Notes: a model not told the origin generated them from the sequence alone. Positions 1-8,795 are shown, counted from the stretch's first letter. The stretch is DNA of 64,000 nt from Pseudokineococcus lusitanus (GCF_003751265.1 NZ_RJKN01000003.1:62001-126000); one strand, 5' to 3'. Numbers and translations: made by a program.

Positions 1-2
1 GC

Positions 3-1511
3 GCCGCCAGCGCCCACACGTCGACGAGCGGGATGCTCATGGGCACCGTGGCGTACCTCCCGCCCGAGGTGACGCTCTCCGGCCGGGCCGACGCCCGCAG
101 CGACGTCTACTCCGCGGGCGTCACGCTCTTCGAGCTCCTCACCGGCCGGCAGCCCTTCACCGGCGAGGTCCCCTTCCACGTCGCGCACCAGCACGTCACG
201 CAGGACGTGCCCGTGCCGAGCGACGTCGTCACGACCGTGCCCACCGAGGTCGACGACCTCGTCCTCTGGATGACCGCGCGCGACCCCGAGGACCGCCCGG
301 CCGACGCGGGCGAGCTCGTCGCCGCCGTCCGCGCCCTGCGTCGCGAGCTGCCCCACGAGGTCCTCGACGCCGCCCCCCACGTCGTCGGGCCCGCCGCCGC
401 CCCGCCCACCGGGGTCCGCGCGACGACGGCGCTGCCCGCCCGCCACGAGCACGCGCTGGCCGTGCCGGTCGGCGCCGCCGAGGGCGAGCTGCCCGACGGC
501 GGCGGGGCACCGCCCACGACGCCGACGACGGCCCTGCCCGGCCGCGCACCCCGCCGCGCCGGCACGGGCACGGCGCCCCGGCCCGTGGCCGCGGCCGTCC
601 CCGCCCCGCCGCCGGCGCGCCGGCGCCGCGGCCGCCGCCTCGCGCTGGTGCTCGTGCCGCTGCTCCTGCTCGGCGGGGCGGCGGGCACGGCCGGCTGGTG
701 GTTCCTCGCCGGCCCGGGCGCGCCGGTCCCCGTGCCCGTCGTCGCGGACCTGCCGCGGGCCGAGGCCGAGGCGGCCCTCGCCGACGCCGGGCTCGGCGCC
801 GACGTCTCCGAGCGGTTCGACGACGAGACGCCCGAGGGCGTCGTCGTCGACAGCCTGCCCGTGGCGGGCGACGACGTCCGGCCCGGCGAGGTGGTGCGGC
901 TCTTCGTCTCCCGCGGGTCGGAGACCGCGCTGGTCCCCACGCTCGTCGGCACCCCGCTCGACGACGCCCGCGCCGCGGTCGAGGCGCTCGGGCTCACGCT
1001 CGCCGAGGACGGCAGCGAGTACGACGAGGAGGTCCCCGAGGGCGCGGTGCTCGGCCAGCAGCCGGCGGCCGGCGAGGAGCTCCGGCGCGGCGACGAGGTG
1101 ACCGTGGTCGTGTCCGACGGCCGCGAGCCCGTCGACGTGCCGTTCCTCGTGGGGCGCCCGCGCTCCGACGTCGTCGGCGACCTGCAGCAGCGCGGCCTCG
1201 AGGTCGAGGTGACCGAGCGCTTCGACGACGTGGCGCCCGAGGACGTCGTCGTCGAGCAGGACCCGGAGGACGGCACGCTGTTCCGCGGCGACACCGTCCA
1301 GCTCGTCGTCTCGCTCGGCCCGGAGACGGCCACCGTCCCCGACGTCGTCGGCCGCCAGGTGGGCGACGCCCGCGCCGCCCTCGAGGACGCGGGCTTCGTG
1401 GTCCAGGAGGAGACCGTGCTGGGCGGGTTCTTCGGGACGGTGCGCGACCAGAGCGTCGAGGGCGGCACCGAGGCCGAGGTCGGCTCGACGGTCACCCTCA
1501 CCGTCGTCTGA
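3..1511 (+). CDS. PASTA-domain Ser/Thr protein kinase, PknL-like, C-terminal part
   Basis: The frame is open to the left edge, so the ATP-binding lobe and catalytic loop lie outside the window. What remains starts in the activation and P+1 loop (GTVAYLPPE, about 48-75) and runs through the C-terminal kinase lobe to about 350. A Pro/Ala/Arg-rich juxtamembrane linker follows, then one membrane helix (about 640-720, LALVLVPLLLLGG) and four extracellular PASTA repeats (about 727-925, 931-1125, 1130-1320, 1327-1508), each with the VPxLVG-type start. PASTA kinases sense muropeptides or lipid II at the cell surface and phosphorylate cytosolic targets. The neighbouring class II DAHP synthase on the opposite strand matches the pknL-aroG neighbourhood of mycobacteria and corynebacteria. 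The PknL assignment is by context and PASTA content; the kinase class is certain, substrates are unknown. Confidence 0.93.
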   Translation, partial: AASAHTSTSGMLMGTVAYLPPEVTLSGRADARSDVYSAGVTLFELLTGRQPFTGEVPFHVAHQHVTQDVPVPSDVVTTVPTEVDDLVLWMTARDPEDRPADAGELVAAVRALRRELPHEVLDAAPHVVGPAAAPPTGVRATTALPARHEHALAVPVGAAEGELPDGGGAPPTTPTTALPGRAPRRAGTGTAPRPVAAAVPAPPPARRRRGRRLALVLVPLLLLGGAAGTAGWWFLAGPGAPVPVPVVADLPRAEAEAALADAGLGADVSERFDDETPEGVVVDSLPVAGDDVRPGEVVRLFVSRGSETALVPTLVGTPLDDARAAVEALGLTLAEDGSEYDEEVPEGAVLGQQPAAGEELRRGDEVTVVVSDGREPVDVPFLVGRPRSDVVGDLQQRGLEVEVTERFDDVAPEDVVVEQDPEDGTLFRGDTVQLVVSLGPETATVPDVVGRQVGDARAALEDAGFVVQEETVLGGFFGTVRDQSVEGGTEAEVGSTVTLTVV

Positions 1512-1579
1512 GCGCGGGACGGCCGGCGACGACGCCCGGGGCCTTGCGCCGCCGACCGGCGGGCGCGGACGATGCCCGC

Positions 1580-1972
1580 GTGCTGGCCCTCGGACTCGTG
1601 CTCGCCGCCGCCGCGGCCGCGCTCCACGTCGTGATCTTCTACCTCGAGAGCTTCGCCTGGGAGAGCGCGCGGGCGCGGGCGGTCTTCCGCACCGGGAGCG
1701 TGGCGGACGCCCGCGCCACGAAGTTCTCCGCCTACAACCAGGGCTTCTACAACCTCTTCCTGGCCGTCCTCGTGATCCTCGGGCTGCTCGTGACGGCGGC
1801 CGGCGGGCGCACGGCGGGACTGACGCTCGTCCTCGCCGGGACGGGCTGCATGCTCGCCGCCGCGACCGTCCTCCTGCTGTCCTCGCGCCCGCACCGGGGC
1901 GCCGCGCTGCGCCAGGGCACGCTGCCGCTGCTGGCCGTGCTGCTCGTGGCGCTGGGGGCGGCCACCGGGTGA
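1580..1972 (+). CDS. DUF1304 family small membrane protein
   Basis: A 130-residue protein with four predicted membrane segments. It shows the DUF1304 hallmarks: an early LHVVIFYLESFAW segment and the NQGFYNLFLA motif before the second helix. Molecular function of the family is not known. The start is taken at GTG 1580 because a -10-like GACGAT (1568-1573) ends six bases before it, fitting a leaderless message, and because the family begins directly with the first helix. It follows the kinase by 68 bases on the same strand but appears to have its own promoter. It ends 13 bases before the convergent sulfite-oxidase-like gene, with no clear terminator between. Confidence 0.85.
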   Translation: MLALGLVLAAAAAALHVVIFYLESFAWESARARAVFRTGSVADARATKFSAYNQGFYNLFLAVLVILGLLVTAAGGRTAGLTLVLAGTGCMLAAATVLLLSSRPHRGAALRQGTLPLLAVLLVALGAATG

Positions 1973-1985
1973 CCGGGCGGGTGCC

Positions 1986-2678
1986 TCAGCCGCGGCCGGG
2001 CTCCTCCTCCTCCTGGTAGGAGTAGCGCTCCTGCCGCCAGCAGTCGCCGACGGCGTGGTAGCCCCGCTCCTCCCAGAAGCCGCGCTTGACCTCCGTGACG
2101 TACTCCCAGCCCCGGAACCACTTGGGGCCCTTCCAGGAGTAGAGGTGCGGCAGCACGAGCCGCACGGGGTGGCCGTGCTCGGGGGTGAGCGGCTCGCCGC
2201 CACGGTGGGTGGCCAGCAGCGTGCGCGGCGACGTGAGGTCCTCGAGGCGCACCGTCGCCGAGTACCCGTACTCGGCGTAGACGAGGGCGCCGACGACGTC
2301 GTCGGCCGGCGGGTAGGCCTCCACGAGCGTGCGCGTCGCCACGCCGGACCACTCGTTGTCGAGGACCGACCAGCGGGCGGCGCAGTGGAGGTCGGCGCGC
2401 ACGCTCGTGCGCGGCAGGGCCTCGAAGGCCGCCATGTCGAGGTCGTGGCGCTCGCCGTCGCGGGTGGCTCCCTCGACGGTGAGGCGCCAGCGCTCGGGGC
2501 GGTGCCGGGGCACGCGGCCGTAGTGCATGACGGGCAGGTCGGGCAGGGCCTGCTGGCCCGGCGGCAACGTCCGCGGGCTCCGGTAGGGGGCGAGCGGCCC
2601 CGTGAGGTCGTGCGGCGCCCGCTGCCCGCCGTGGCCGTCCCCGTGCGCGGCCGGGGGCCCCCCTCCCCCGTCCGTCAC
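1986..2678 (-). CDS. sulfite oxidase-like molybdopterin oxidoreductase
   Basis: A 230-residue protein matching the short YuiH/YedY-like branch of the sulfite oxidase fold. It has the LPRTSVRADLHCAARWSVLDNEWSGV segment (Cys in the usual molybdenum-ligand position, followed by W and the GV motif) and a C-terminal YSWKGPKWFRGWEY stretch. No Tat or secretion signal is visible, so it is probably cytosolic, which fits this branch. The physiological substrate is unknown. GTG at 2676-2678 overlaps the TGA of the threonine aldolase by four bases, so the two are translationally coupled. The first ~25 residues are Gly/His-rich and poorly conserved-looking. Confidence 0.85.
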   Translation of the reverse strand: MTDGGGGPPAAHGDGHGGQRAPHDLTGPLAPYRSPRTLPPGQQALPDLPVMHYGRVPRHRPERWRLTVEGATRDGERHDLDMAAFEALPRTSVRADLHCAARWSVLDNEWSGVATRTLVEAYPPADDVVGALVYAEYGYSATVRLEDLTSPRTLLATHRGGEPLTPEHGHPVRLVLPHLYSWKGPKWFRGWEYVTEVKRGFWEERGYHAVGDCWRQERYSYQEEEEPGRG

Positions 2679-3808
2679 GCCGTCCGCCCCCCGTCGGGGG
2701 CGAGGAGGCCCGCGAGGACCTCGGCGGCCCGGCCCACGTCCGCGTCGTCGACGTCGAGGTGGGTGACGAGCCGGAGCACGCGCGGCCCGAGGGCCGACAC
2801 GCGGACGCCGGCCGCGGCGGCCGCGGCGGCGAGGCCGGGGGCGTCGTCGACGTCGAGGACGACGATGTTCGAGCGCACGACGGCGGGGTCCACGCACCCG
2901 GGCCGCGCCTGCGCGCACGCCTCGGCGAGACGCCGCGCGCGGGCGTGGTCCTCGGCGAGCCGGTCGACGTGGTGGTCGAGCGCGTGGAGGCCGGCGGCGG
3001 CGAGGACGCCGGTCTGGCGCATGCCGCCGCCCATCCGCTTGCGGAGGGTGCGGGCCCGCGCCATGCGCTCGGCGCTCCCGACGAGGACCGAGCCGACGGG
3101 CGCCCCGAGCCCCTTCGACAGGCAGACCGAGACGGTGTCGGCGACGGCGCCGTAACCGGCGAGGCCCGCGAGGCCGAGGCCGTCCGCGACCGCGGCGTTC
3201 CACAGCCGCGCGCCGTCGAGGTGGACGGCCACGCCGGCGGCGCGGGTCTGCTCACGCAGCTCCTGCAGCACCGGGAGCGGCGTCACGGTGCCGCCGCCGA
3301 AGTTGTGCGTGTTCTCGACCGCCACCGCCGCGGTGGAGACGAGGTAGGGCCCGGCGTCCGGCGTCATCATCGCCGTGACGGCGTCGACGTCGACGAGGCC
3401 CACGGGGCCGCCGTCCCGCTGGGACGGCCACGTGCGCGTCGTCACGCCGGCGAGCGCGGCGTGGGCGCCCAGCTCGGCCCGGACGACGTGGGCGAGGCTG
3501 TCGCACAGCAGCTCCTGGCCGGGGGCCACGAGCGTCGCGACGCCGAGGACGTTGCCCATCGACCCGGTGGGCACGAACAGGCCCGCCTCGTGGCCGAGCA
3601 GGTCCGCGACGCGGCGCTCGAGGGCGGCGGTCGTCGTGTCCTCGCCGTAGACGTCGTCGCCGACGACCGCCTCGGCGATCGCCCGCCGCATGGCGGCGGT
3701 GGGCCGGGTGACGGTGTCCGAGCGCAGGTCGACGGGGTCGTCGCCGGCGCGGGGGGCCCGCCCCGACGTCGCGGGGGCGGGCGCCGGGGGCGCGGTGGTG
3801 GTGCTCAC
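2675..3808 (-). CDS. ltaE: low-specificity L-threonine aldolase
   Basis: A 377-residue fold-type I PLP enzyme that cleaves L-threonine or allo-threonine to glycine and acetaldehyde. Family landmarks are DLRSDTVTRPTAAM at the start, VGDDVYGEDTTTAALE, the HLDGARLWNAAV segment with the PLP-contacting Asp, and the Schiff-base lysine in LSKGLGAPVGS (K232). About 20 Ala/Pro-rich residues precede the conserved core. The gene lies four bases after DAHP synthase in the same direction and overlaps the sulfite-oxidase-like gene, so aroG-ltaE-oxidoreductase is probably one transcript. Confidence 0.93.
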   Translation of the reverse strand: MSTTTAPPAPAPATSGRAPRAGDDPVDLRSDTVTRPTAAMRRAIAEAVVGDDVYGEDTTTAALERRVADLLGHEAGLFVPTGSMGNVLGVATLVAPGQELLCDSLAHVVRAELGAHAALAGVTTRTWPSQRDGGPVGLVDVDAVTAMMTPDAGPYLVSTAAVAVENTHNFGGGTVTPLPVLQELREQTRAAGVAVHLDGARLWNAAVADGLGLAGLAGYGAVADTVSVCLSKGLGAPVGSVLVGSAERMARARTLRKRMGGGMRQTGVLAAAGLHALDHHVDRLAEDHARARRLAEACAQARPGCVDPAVVRSNIVVLDVDDAPGLAAAAAAAGVRVSALGPRVLRLVTHLDVDDADVGRAAEVLAGLLAPDGGRTA

Positions 3809-3812
3809 GCGC

Positions 3813-5210
3813 TCACCGGCCCCGCAGCATGTCCGCCGCGAGGAAGGCCAGCTCGAGGGACTGCTGGTGGTTGAGGCGCGGGTCGCACAGCGTCTCGTAG
3901 CGCGTGGCCAGCGCGGCGTCGTCGATGTCCTCGACGCCGCCGAGGACCTCCGTGACGTCGTCGCCCGTCAGCTCGATGTGGAGGCCGCCCGGCACCGTGC
4001 CGAGGCCGCGGTGCACCTCGAAGAAGCCGCGGACCTCGTCGACGACCTCGTCGAAGCGGCGCGTCTTGTAGCCCGACGGCGAGGTGAAGGTGTTGCCGTG
4101 CATGGGGTCGCAGATCCACAAGGGAGTCCGGCCAGCTGCCCGCACGGCCTCGACGAGGGGCGGCAGGGCGTCCCGGATCGTCCCGGCGCCCATGCGGGTG
4201 ACGAACGTCAGGCGCCCCGGCTCGCCCTCGGGGTCGAGCCGGTCGGCGAGGGCGAGCGCCTGCTCGGGCGTCGTCGTCGGGCCGAGCTTGACGCCGATGG
4301 GGTTGCGGACCCGCGCGAGGAGGTCGACGTGCGCGCCGTCGAGCTGGCGCGTGCGCTCCCCGATCCACAGGAAGTGCGCCGAGACGTCGTACGGCAGCTG
4401 CGTCCGCGAGTCGATCCGGGTGAGCGCCCGCTCGTAGTCGAGCAGCAGCGCCTCGTGGCTCGCGAACATCTCCGTCGCGCGCAGCGCGTCGAAGTCGGCG
4501 CCGCACGCGGCCATGAAGGCCATCGCGCGGTCGATCTCGCCGGCGAGCTCGCCGTAGCGCGACGTCGCGGTGCTGCCGACGAAGCCGCGGTTCCACTCGT
4601 GCACCTGGCGGAGGTCCGCGAAGCCGCCCGTCGTGAAGGCGCGGATGAGGTTCAGCGTGCTCGCGGCCGTGTGGTACGCCTGCACGAGCCGCTGCGGGTC
4701 GGGCGTGCGCGCCTCGGGCGTGAAGGCGAAGCCGTTGACGGCGTCCCCGCGGTAGGCGGGCAGGGTCACGCCCTCGCGGGTCTCGTCGTCGCTGCTGCGC
4801 GGCTTGGCGAACTGGCCCGCCATCCGCCCCATCTTCACGACGGGCAGGCTCGCGCCGTAGGTGAGGACGACGGCCATCTGCAGCACCGTCTTGACCCGGC
4901 GGCGGATGGCGTCGGCGGTGGCGTCGGCGAAGGTCTCCGCGCAGTCGCCGCCCTGGAGGAGGAAGGCCTTCCCCTGCGCGGCCTCGGCGAGGCGGTCCCG
5001 CAGCCGGTCGACCTCGCCGGCGAAGACCAGCGGCGGCAGCGCGGACAGCTGGGCGGTGGCGGCCTCGAGCGCGGCGCCGTCCGGCCACGACGGCTGCTGC
5101 ACGCGCGGCAGGGAGCGGTACGCGTCGAGACCGGCGTCGGCGGGCGTGGACGCGGTCCCCGGCGGGACGGCTCCGGCGGCAGGGCGGGCGGCGGCGGGCG
5201 CGGTGCTCAC
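3813..5210 (-). CDS. aroG: class II 3-deoxy-7-phosphoheptulonate (DAHP) synthase
   Basis: A 465-residue plant/mycobacterial-type DAHP synthase. It condenses phosphoenolpyruvate and erythrose 4-phosphate, the entry step of the shikimate pathway. Seen directly: QGGDCAETFAD (metal-site Cys), KMGRMAGQFAKPRSSD, GEPGRLTFVTRMGAG, and the CDPMHGNTF motif. A longer GTG start at 5231 (472 aa) is possible, but TACCCT at 5218-5223 sits exactly seven bases before GTG 5210 with CTGGAC about 16 bases further upstream, a leaderless promoter arrangement that would put 5231 upstream of the transcript. The shorter protein begins STAPAAARPAAG, a non-conserved leader before the family core at ASTPADAGLDAYRSLP. 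Confidence 0.95.
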   Translation of the reverse strand: MSTAPAAARPAAGAVPPGTASTPADAGLDAYRSLPRVQQPSWPDGAALEAATAQLSALPPLVFAGEVDRLRDRLAEAAQGKAFLLQGGDCAETFADATADAIRRRVKTVLQMAVVLTYGASLPVVKMGRMAGQFAKPRSSDDETREGVTLPAYRGDAVNGFAFTPEARTPDPQRLVQAYHTAASTLNLIRAFTTGGFADLRQVHEWNRGFVGSTATSRYGELAGEIDRAMAFMAACGADFDALRATEMFASHEALLLDYERALTRIDSRTQLPYDVSAHFLWIGERTRQLDGAHVDLLARVRNPIGVKLGPTTTPEQALALADRLDPEGEPGRLTFVTRMGAGTIRDALPPLVEAVRAAGRTPLWICDPMHGNTFTSPSGYKTRRFDEVVDEVRGFFEVHRGLGTVPGGLHIELTGDDVTEVLGGVEDIDDAALATRYETLCDPRLNHQQSLELAFLAADMLRGR

Positions 5211-5217
5211 GGCCGTC

Positions 5218-5223
5218 AGGGTA
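5218..5223 (-). promoter_or_regulatory. leaderless -10 box of aroG
   Basis: On the minus strand TACCCT is followed by seven bases and GTG 5210. A weak -35 match CTGGAC lies 16 bases upstream. This placement decides the start of the DAHP synthase. Confidence 0.6.
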
Positions 5224-5331
5224 GGTGCCACGGCGACCCGTCCAGACCACCGGTCCGTCGGGTGGGACCGGCGCCGCGGAGGCCCCGCCCCGCCCCCGCC
5301 GCCGGGCCCCGGGGCGGTCCGGGCCGCTCCG

Positions 5332-6036
5332 TCAGCCGAGCGCTCCTGCGGCCCACAGCATCCCGCGCTCGACGAGCGTGCGGACGGGCGGCTGCCGCAG
5401 GACGTCGGGGTCGTGCCCCGGGGTGGCCACGAACACGCGGCCCGCGCCCCACCGCCGCGTCCACACGGCCGGCGACGTGACCGGCCGGTGCCACGGGTCG
5501 CCGGGGCGCACCGCCTGCGTCGTCGTGGCGAGGACGTCGCAGTAGCCGTCCGCCAGGACCCAGTACTGCTCCGTGACGAGGTCGAAGTCGCCCAGGCCCG
5601 CGGTGACGGGGTGGTCGGCGGCCGCGGGCGTCATCTCGACCCGGTACGGCACGTAGTTGTCCTCCGGCCCGCCGACGTGCTCCTCCGCCGGGCGACCGGG
5701 GTGGCACGCGAACTGCCCGCCGACGAGGTGCAGGTAGTCCGCGGACGCGCGGTAGGAGTCGGCGATGCCGCCGTGCCAGCCCGCGAGGCCCGTGCCGGCC
5801 GCGACGGCCGCGCGGAGCCCGGCGACCTCGGCGTCCGTGGCGGTCGACATCGTCACGCACTGGACGACGAGGTCCAGGCCCGCCATGGCGTCCGCGTCGG
5901 CGTAGACGGCGGGGCCCTCCTCGACCCGGACGTCGAAGCCGTGCTCCCGCAGGTGCGGGAGGAAGAGCTCGGTCGCGGCGACGGGGTGGTGCCCCTCCCA
6001 GCCGCCGCGGACGACGAGGGCGCGCCGCTCAGCCAC
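5332..6036 (-). CDS. ThuA-like domain protein
   Basis: A 234-residue class I glutamine-amidotransferase-like fold of the ThuA family. It opens with ALVVRGGWEGHHPVAATELF and has GLAGWHGGIADSYRAS and QYWVLAD, as in family members annotated as trehalose-utilisation or sugar-related proteins. No catalytic triad can be assigned. It overlaps the end of the Gfo/Idh/MocA oxidoreductase by eight bases. Such pairs are commonly found together in sugar or polyol breakdown, so joint action on a sugar-type substrate is a reasonable inference, but the substrate is not visible here. Confidence 0.88.
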   Translation of the reverse strand: MAERRALVVRGGWEGHHPVAATELFLPHLREHGFDVRVEEGPAVYADADAMAGLDLVVQCVTMSTATDAEVAGLRAAVAAGTGLAGWHGGIADSYRASADYLHLVGGQFACHPGRPAEEHVGGPEDNYVPYRVEMTPAAADHPVTAGLGDFDLVTEQYWVLADGYCDVLATTTQAVRPGDPWHRPVTSPAVWTRRWGAGRVFVATPGHDPDVLRQPPVRTLVERGMLWAAGALG

Positions 6037-7192
6037 GGGTCACCGCCCGGCCGACGTGCCCGGGAGCCGGGGCGGCGAGGTCGAGCAGCCCGTCGACGGC
6101 GGACGGCGGCGCGCCGGCCGTCCGGGTGGTCACGCCGCCGCCGCCCGCGGCCGCCTCCTCGAGCGACACCGTGACGTCGAGGACGTGCTCGGCCACCTCG
6201 CCGGAGGCGCGGTGCGGCGTCCCGGCGGCCGCCGCGAGCGCCATCTCCGCCAGCCCGTACCCGCGGCCCGCGCCGACGAGGCCGGCGAGCGGGCCGACGT
6301 CCTCCCAGTGCTGGCCGCGCAGCGGCACCGCGGACGCCGGCGCCAGCTCGACCCGGCCGTCGAAGTGGTTGGGGTCGGGGACCTGGAGCGAGCCCTCCGT
6401 GCCGTGCACCTCGACGGGCGGCAGCCGGGACGACCACGTGTCGAAGCTCATGACGAGCGTCGTCAGCGCGCCCGAGACGTGCTCGAGGACGCCGGTGACG
6501 TACGTGTCGACCTCGACGGGCAGCGTCGTGCCCGCGCGGGGGCCGTCGGCGATGGTGCGCGTGGCCCGCGGCCGGGCCGAGGCGCCGACGACGCGCGCCA
6601 CCGGTCCCAGCAGGTGGACGAGGGTGGAGAGGTAGTACGGGCCCATGTCGCGCAGCGGGCCGCCGCCGGCGGCGTAGTGGAAGTCGGGGTCCGGGTGCCA
6701 GCGCTCGTGGCCGGGGGTCGTCATGACGACGGTCGCGCTGTGCGGGACGCCGATGCTCCCGGCCCCCACCACCGCGCGCGCGGTCTGCACGCCCGTGCCG
6801 AGCACCGTGTCGGGGGCGCAGCCGACCCGCACGCCCGCGGCGCCGGCGGCGCCGAGCACCCGCCGGGCGTCCTCCCGCGTCGTCGCGAGCGGCTTCTCGC
6901 CGTAGACGTGCTTGCCGGCGGCGATCGCGCGCAGCGCCACCTCGGCGTGCGCCGCGGGCGGGGTGAGGACGAGCACGACGTCGACGTCGTCCGCCGCGAG
7001 CATCTCGTCGAGGCCCACCGCGCGGGCCCCGGGGTGCTCGGCCGCGAGCGCCTCGCCGCGGCCGGGGACGCTGTCGACGACGGCCGCCAGCTCGAGCTGG
7101 GGCAGGCGCCGCAGGCACGCGGAGTACTGGCCGCTGATGAAGCCGGCGCCGACGAGGCCGACCCGCCACGGGGCGGCCAGGCCGCCGCTCAC
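6029..7192 (-). CDS. Gfo/Idh/MocA family oxidoreductase
   Basis: A 387-residue NAD(P)-dependent sugar or polyol oxidoreductase. The N-terminal Rossmann motif is VGLVGAGFISGQYS (residues 11-24), the EKP signature is at residues 99-101 (YGEKPLATT), and the C-terminal substrate domain contains GGGPLRDMGPYYLSTLVHLLGP with the usual catalytic-region Asp. GTG at 7190-7192 overlaps the thyX stop by four bases. Its partner is the ThuA-like gene, overlapped by eight bases. The position directly behind thyX is unusual and suggests co-transcription with a DNA-precursor gene rather than a dedicated sugar operon. Confidence 0.92.
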   Translation of the reverse strand: MSGGLAAPWRVGLVGAGFISGQYSACLRRLPQLELAAVVDSVPGRGEALAAEHPGARAVGLDEMLAADDVDVVLVLTPPAAHAEVALRAIAAGKHVYGEKPLATTREDARRVLGAAGAAGVRVGCAPDTVLGTGVQTARAVVGAGSIGVPHSATVVMTTPGHERWHPDPDFHYAAGGGPLRDMGPYYLSTLVHLLGPVARVVGASARPRATRTIADGPRAGTTLPVEVDTYVTGVLEHVSGALTTLVMSFDTWSSRLPPVEVHGTEGSLQVPDPNHFDGRVELAPASAVPLRGQHWEDVGPLAGLVGAGRGYGLAEMALAAAAGTPHRASGEVAEHVLDVTVSLEEAAAGGGGVTTRTAGAPPSAVDGLLDLAAPAPGHVGRAVTRG

Positions 7193-8034
7193 GGGGCCAC
7201 CCGCCCGTTCCGCTCGAAGGCCTCGGCCGTGACGGGCATGAGCCCGCGCCAGACCTCCTCCATCACCTCGGCGCACATCTCGATCTCCCGCTGCGGGAAG
7301 GAGGGGAACGTGGAGCCCTCCCGCCGCGTGCGCAGCGAGAGGAAGTTCATGAGGGCCCGCGCGTTCATCGTCACGTACATCGACGAGTACGTCGTCACGG
7401 GCAGGACGACGCGCGCGACCTCCCGGGCCACGCCGGCGTCGAGCATGGCGCGGTAGGCCTCGTACGCGCGGGTGCTGGACGCGCGGACCTCCGCGTCCAC
7501 GAGGGCGTGCTGCTCCGGCGTCCCCGCGGTGAAGCGGTAGGCGCCGGGCTTGCCCTCCTGGACGAGACGGCGCTCGGGGCCGGGCACGTAGAAGACGGGG
7601 CGCAGCTCGCGGTAGCGCCCGCTCTCCTCGTTGTAGGAGGCGATGCGGTGCCGCATGAACTCGCGGAACACGAAGATCGGCGCCTGGACGTAGAAGGTCA
7701 TCGACGTGTGCTCGAACGGGCTGCCGTGGCGGTCCCGCATGAGGTAGTTGACGAGCCCGGCCGCGCGCGCCCGTGCCTTCTCGTCCACCGCCCCCGTCCC
7801 GAGGGCCCGCAGGTCGTCGAGGCTCGCCTCGCCGCGGGTGGACACCCGCGCGGCGAAGAGGACGTCGGCGTCGGACGCGCTGGAGCGCACCAGCTCGACG
7901 GTGACGTCGCTGCGGAAGACCGGCTCGGGCACGGCGGGGCCGCCGGCGCCGTCCGGCGCGGCCGGAGCCGCCGCGCCCTGGACCTGCTCCTGGCGGGCGA
8001 CCTCCTGCTCGGGCGTGCCGCCGGCGGCGCTCAC
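7189..8034 (-). CDS. thyX: flavin-dependent thymidylate synthase
   Basis: A 281-residue ThyX, which methylates dUMP to dTMP using methylene-tetrahydrofolate, FAD and NADPH. The diagnostic RHRxxSxNExSxR motif is complete as RHRIASYNEESGRYRE from residue 128. Other landmarks are HGSPFEHTSMTFYVQAPIFVFREF and the C-terminal VTMNARALMNFLSLRT. The first ~38 residues are a non-conserved Ala/Gly/Gln-rich extension. The GTG start overlaps the HAD gene stop by four bases. In many actinobacteria thyX sits near dapB and dapA; here dapB is about 3.8 kb away with other genes between. Confidence 0.97.
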   Translation of the reverse strand: MSAAGGTPEQEVARQEQVQGAAAPAAPDGAGGPAVPEPVFRSDVTVELVRSSASDADVLFAARVSTRGEASLDDLRALGTGAVDEKARARAAGLVNYLMRDRHGSPFEHTSMTFYVQAPIFVFREFMRHRIASYNEESGRYRELRPVFYVPGPERRLVQEGKPGAYRFTAGTPEQHALVDAEVRASSTRAYEAYRAMLDAGVAREVARVVLPVTTYSSMYVTMNARALMNFLSLRTRREGSTFPSFPQREIEMCAEVMEEVWRGLMPVTAEAFERNGRVAP

Positions 8035-8795
8035 GCCGCCACCACCGTGACGCCGTCGTCGTCCACGACGAGCCGGACGGCGGCCAGGTCGCGCACGACG
8101 ACGTCCGCGTCGAGGCCGTCGGGCGGCGTCGTCGTCGTGACGGCGAGGGTGGCGCAGCCGGCGGCGCGGGCCCCGGCGAGGCCGGCGGGCGCGTCCTCGA
8201 CGACGAGGCAGCGGGCCGGGTCGACGCCCAGCCGCTCGGCGGCCAGCCGGAAGGGCTCCGGGTCGGGCTTGCCGTGGGTGACGTCGTCGGCCGTGACGAG
8301 GACGGACGGCGCCGTGATGCCGGAGGCCGCCACCCGCGCGGCCGCGAGCGGGCGCGTGCACGACGTCGCGATGGCCGACCGCCCGGCCGGCAGGGCGGCG
8401 AGGGCCTCGGCGGCGCCGGGCAGCGGCGTGATGCCGTCGGTGTCGGCGACCTCGAGCGCCTCGATGCGGCGCACCGCGTCGGGCACCCGCTCCGCGGGGA
8501 CGAGCGCCGCGGCGATGGCGCGGGCCGGGACGCCGTGCCACCCGAGGAGCCGCTCGAGCGGAACGCCCTCGGCCTCGGCCCAGCGCGCCCAGCACCGCTC
8601 GACGGACGGGGTGGAGTCGATGAGCGTGCCGTCCATGTCGAAGAGGACGGCCGCGAAGGGCCCCCGGCCGGGGTAGAGGTCCGTGCCGGCGGCCGCGGGG
8701 GCCGGCGGCGCGGCCGGCTCGTCGACGGGCTCGGGGGCCGTCCCGTCGGGCGGCGGCGGGCCGGCGGTGGTCTCGGGCGCAGCGGTCTCGGCCAT
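8031..8795 (-). CDS. HAD-superfamily phosphatase (beta-phosphoglucomutase/DOG phosphatase-like)
   Basis: A 254-residue HAD hydrolase. Motif I is LFDMDGTLIDST with nucleophile D53 and D55. The alpha-helical cap includes RCWARWAEAEGVPLERLLGWHG, motif II is the T/S of AIATSCTR, motif III is the Lys of HGKPDPEPF, and motif IV is VVEDAPAGLAGARAAG. This is the pattern of sugar-phosphate phosphatases such as 2-deoxyglucose-6-phosphate or glycerol-phosphate phosphatase; the substrate cannot be told. A 45-residue Pro/Ala-rich tail precedes motif I. It heads the operon with thyX. TAGGGT (8803-8808) ends seven bases before ATG 8795, fitting a leaderless transcript. Confidence 0.9.
   Translation of the reverse strand: MAETAAPETTAGPPPPDGTAPEPVDEPAAPPAPAAAGTDLYPGRGPFAAVLFDMDGTLIDSTPSVERCWARWAEAEGVPLERLLGWHGVPARAIAAALVPAERVPDAVRRIEALEVADTDGITPLPGAAEALAALPAGRSAIATSCTRPLAAARVAASGITAPSVLVTADDVTHGKPDPEPFRLAAERLGVDPARCLVVEDAPAGLAGARAAGCATLAVTTTTPPDGLDADVVVRDLAAVRLVVDDDGVTVVAA

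Noticed and set aside
1747-3255. Minus-strand frame covering the sulfite-oxidase region as one longer protein
   Set aside because: It is a frame-shifted reading of the aldolase and sulfite-oxidase-like genes; family motifs appear only in the frames of 1986-2678 and 2675-3808.
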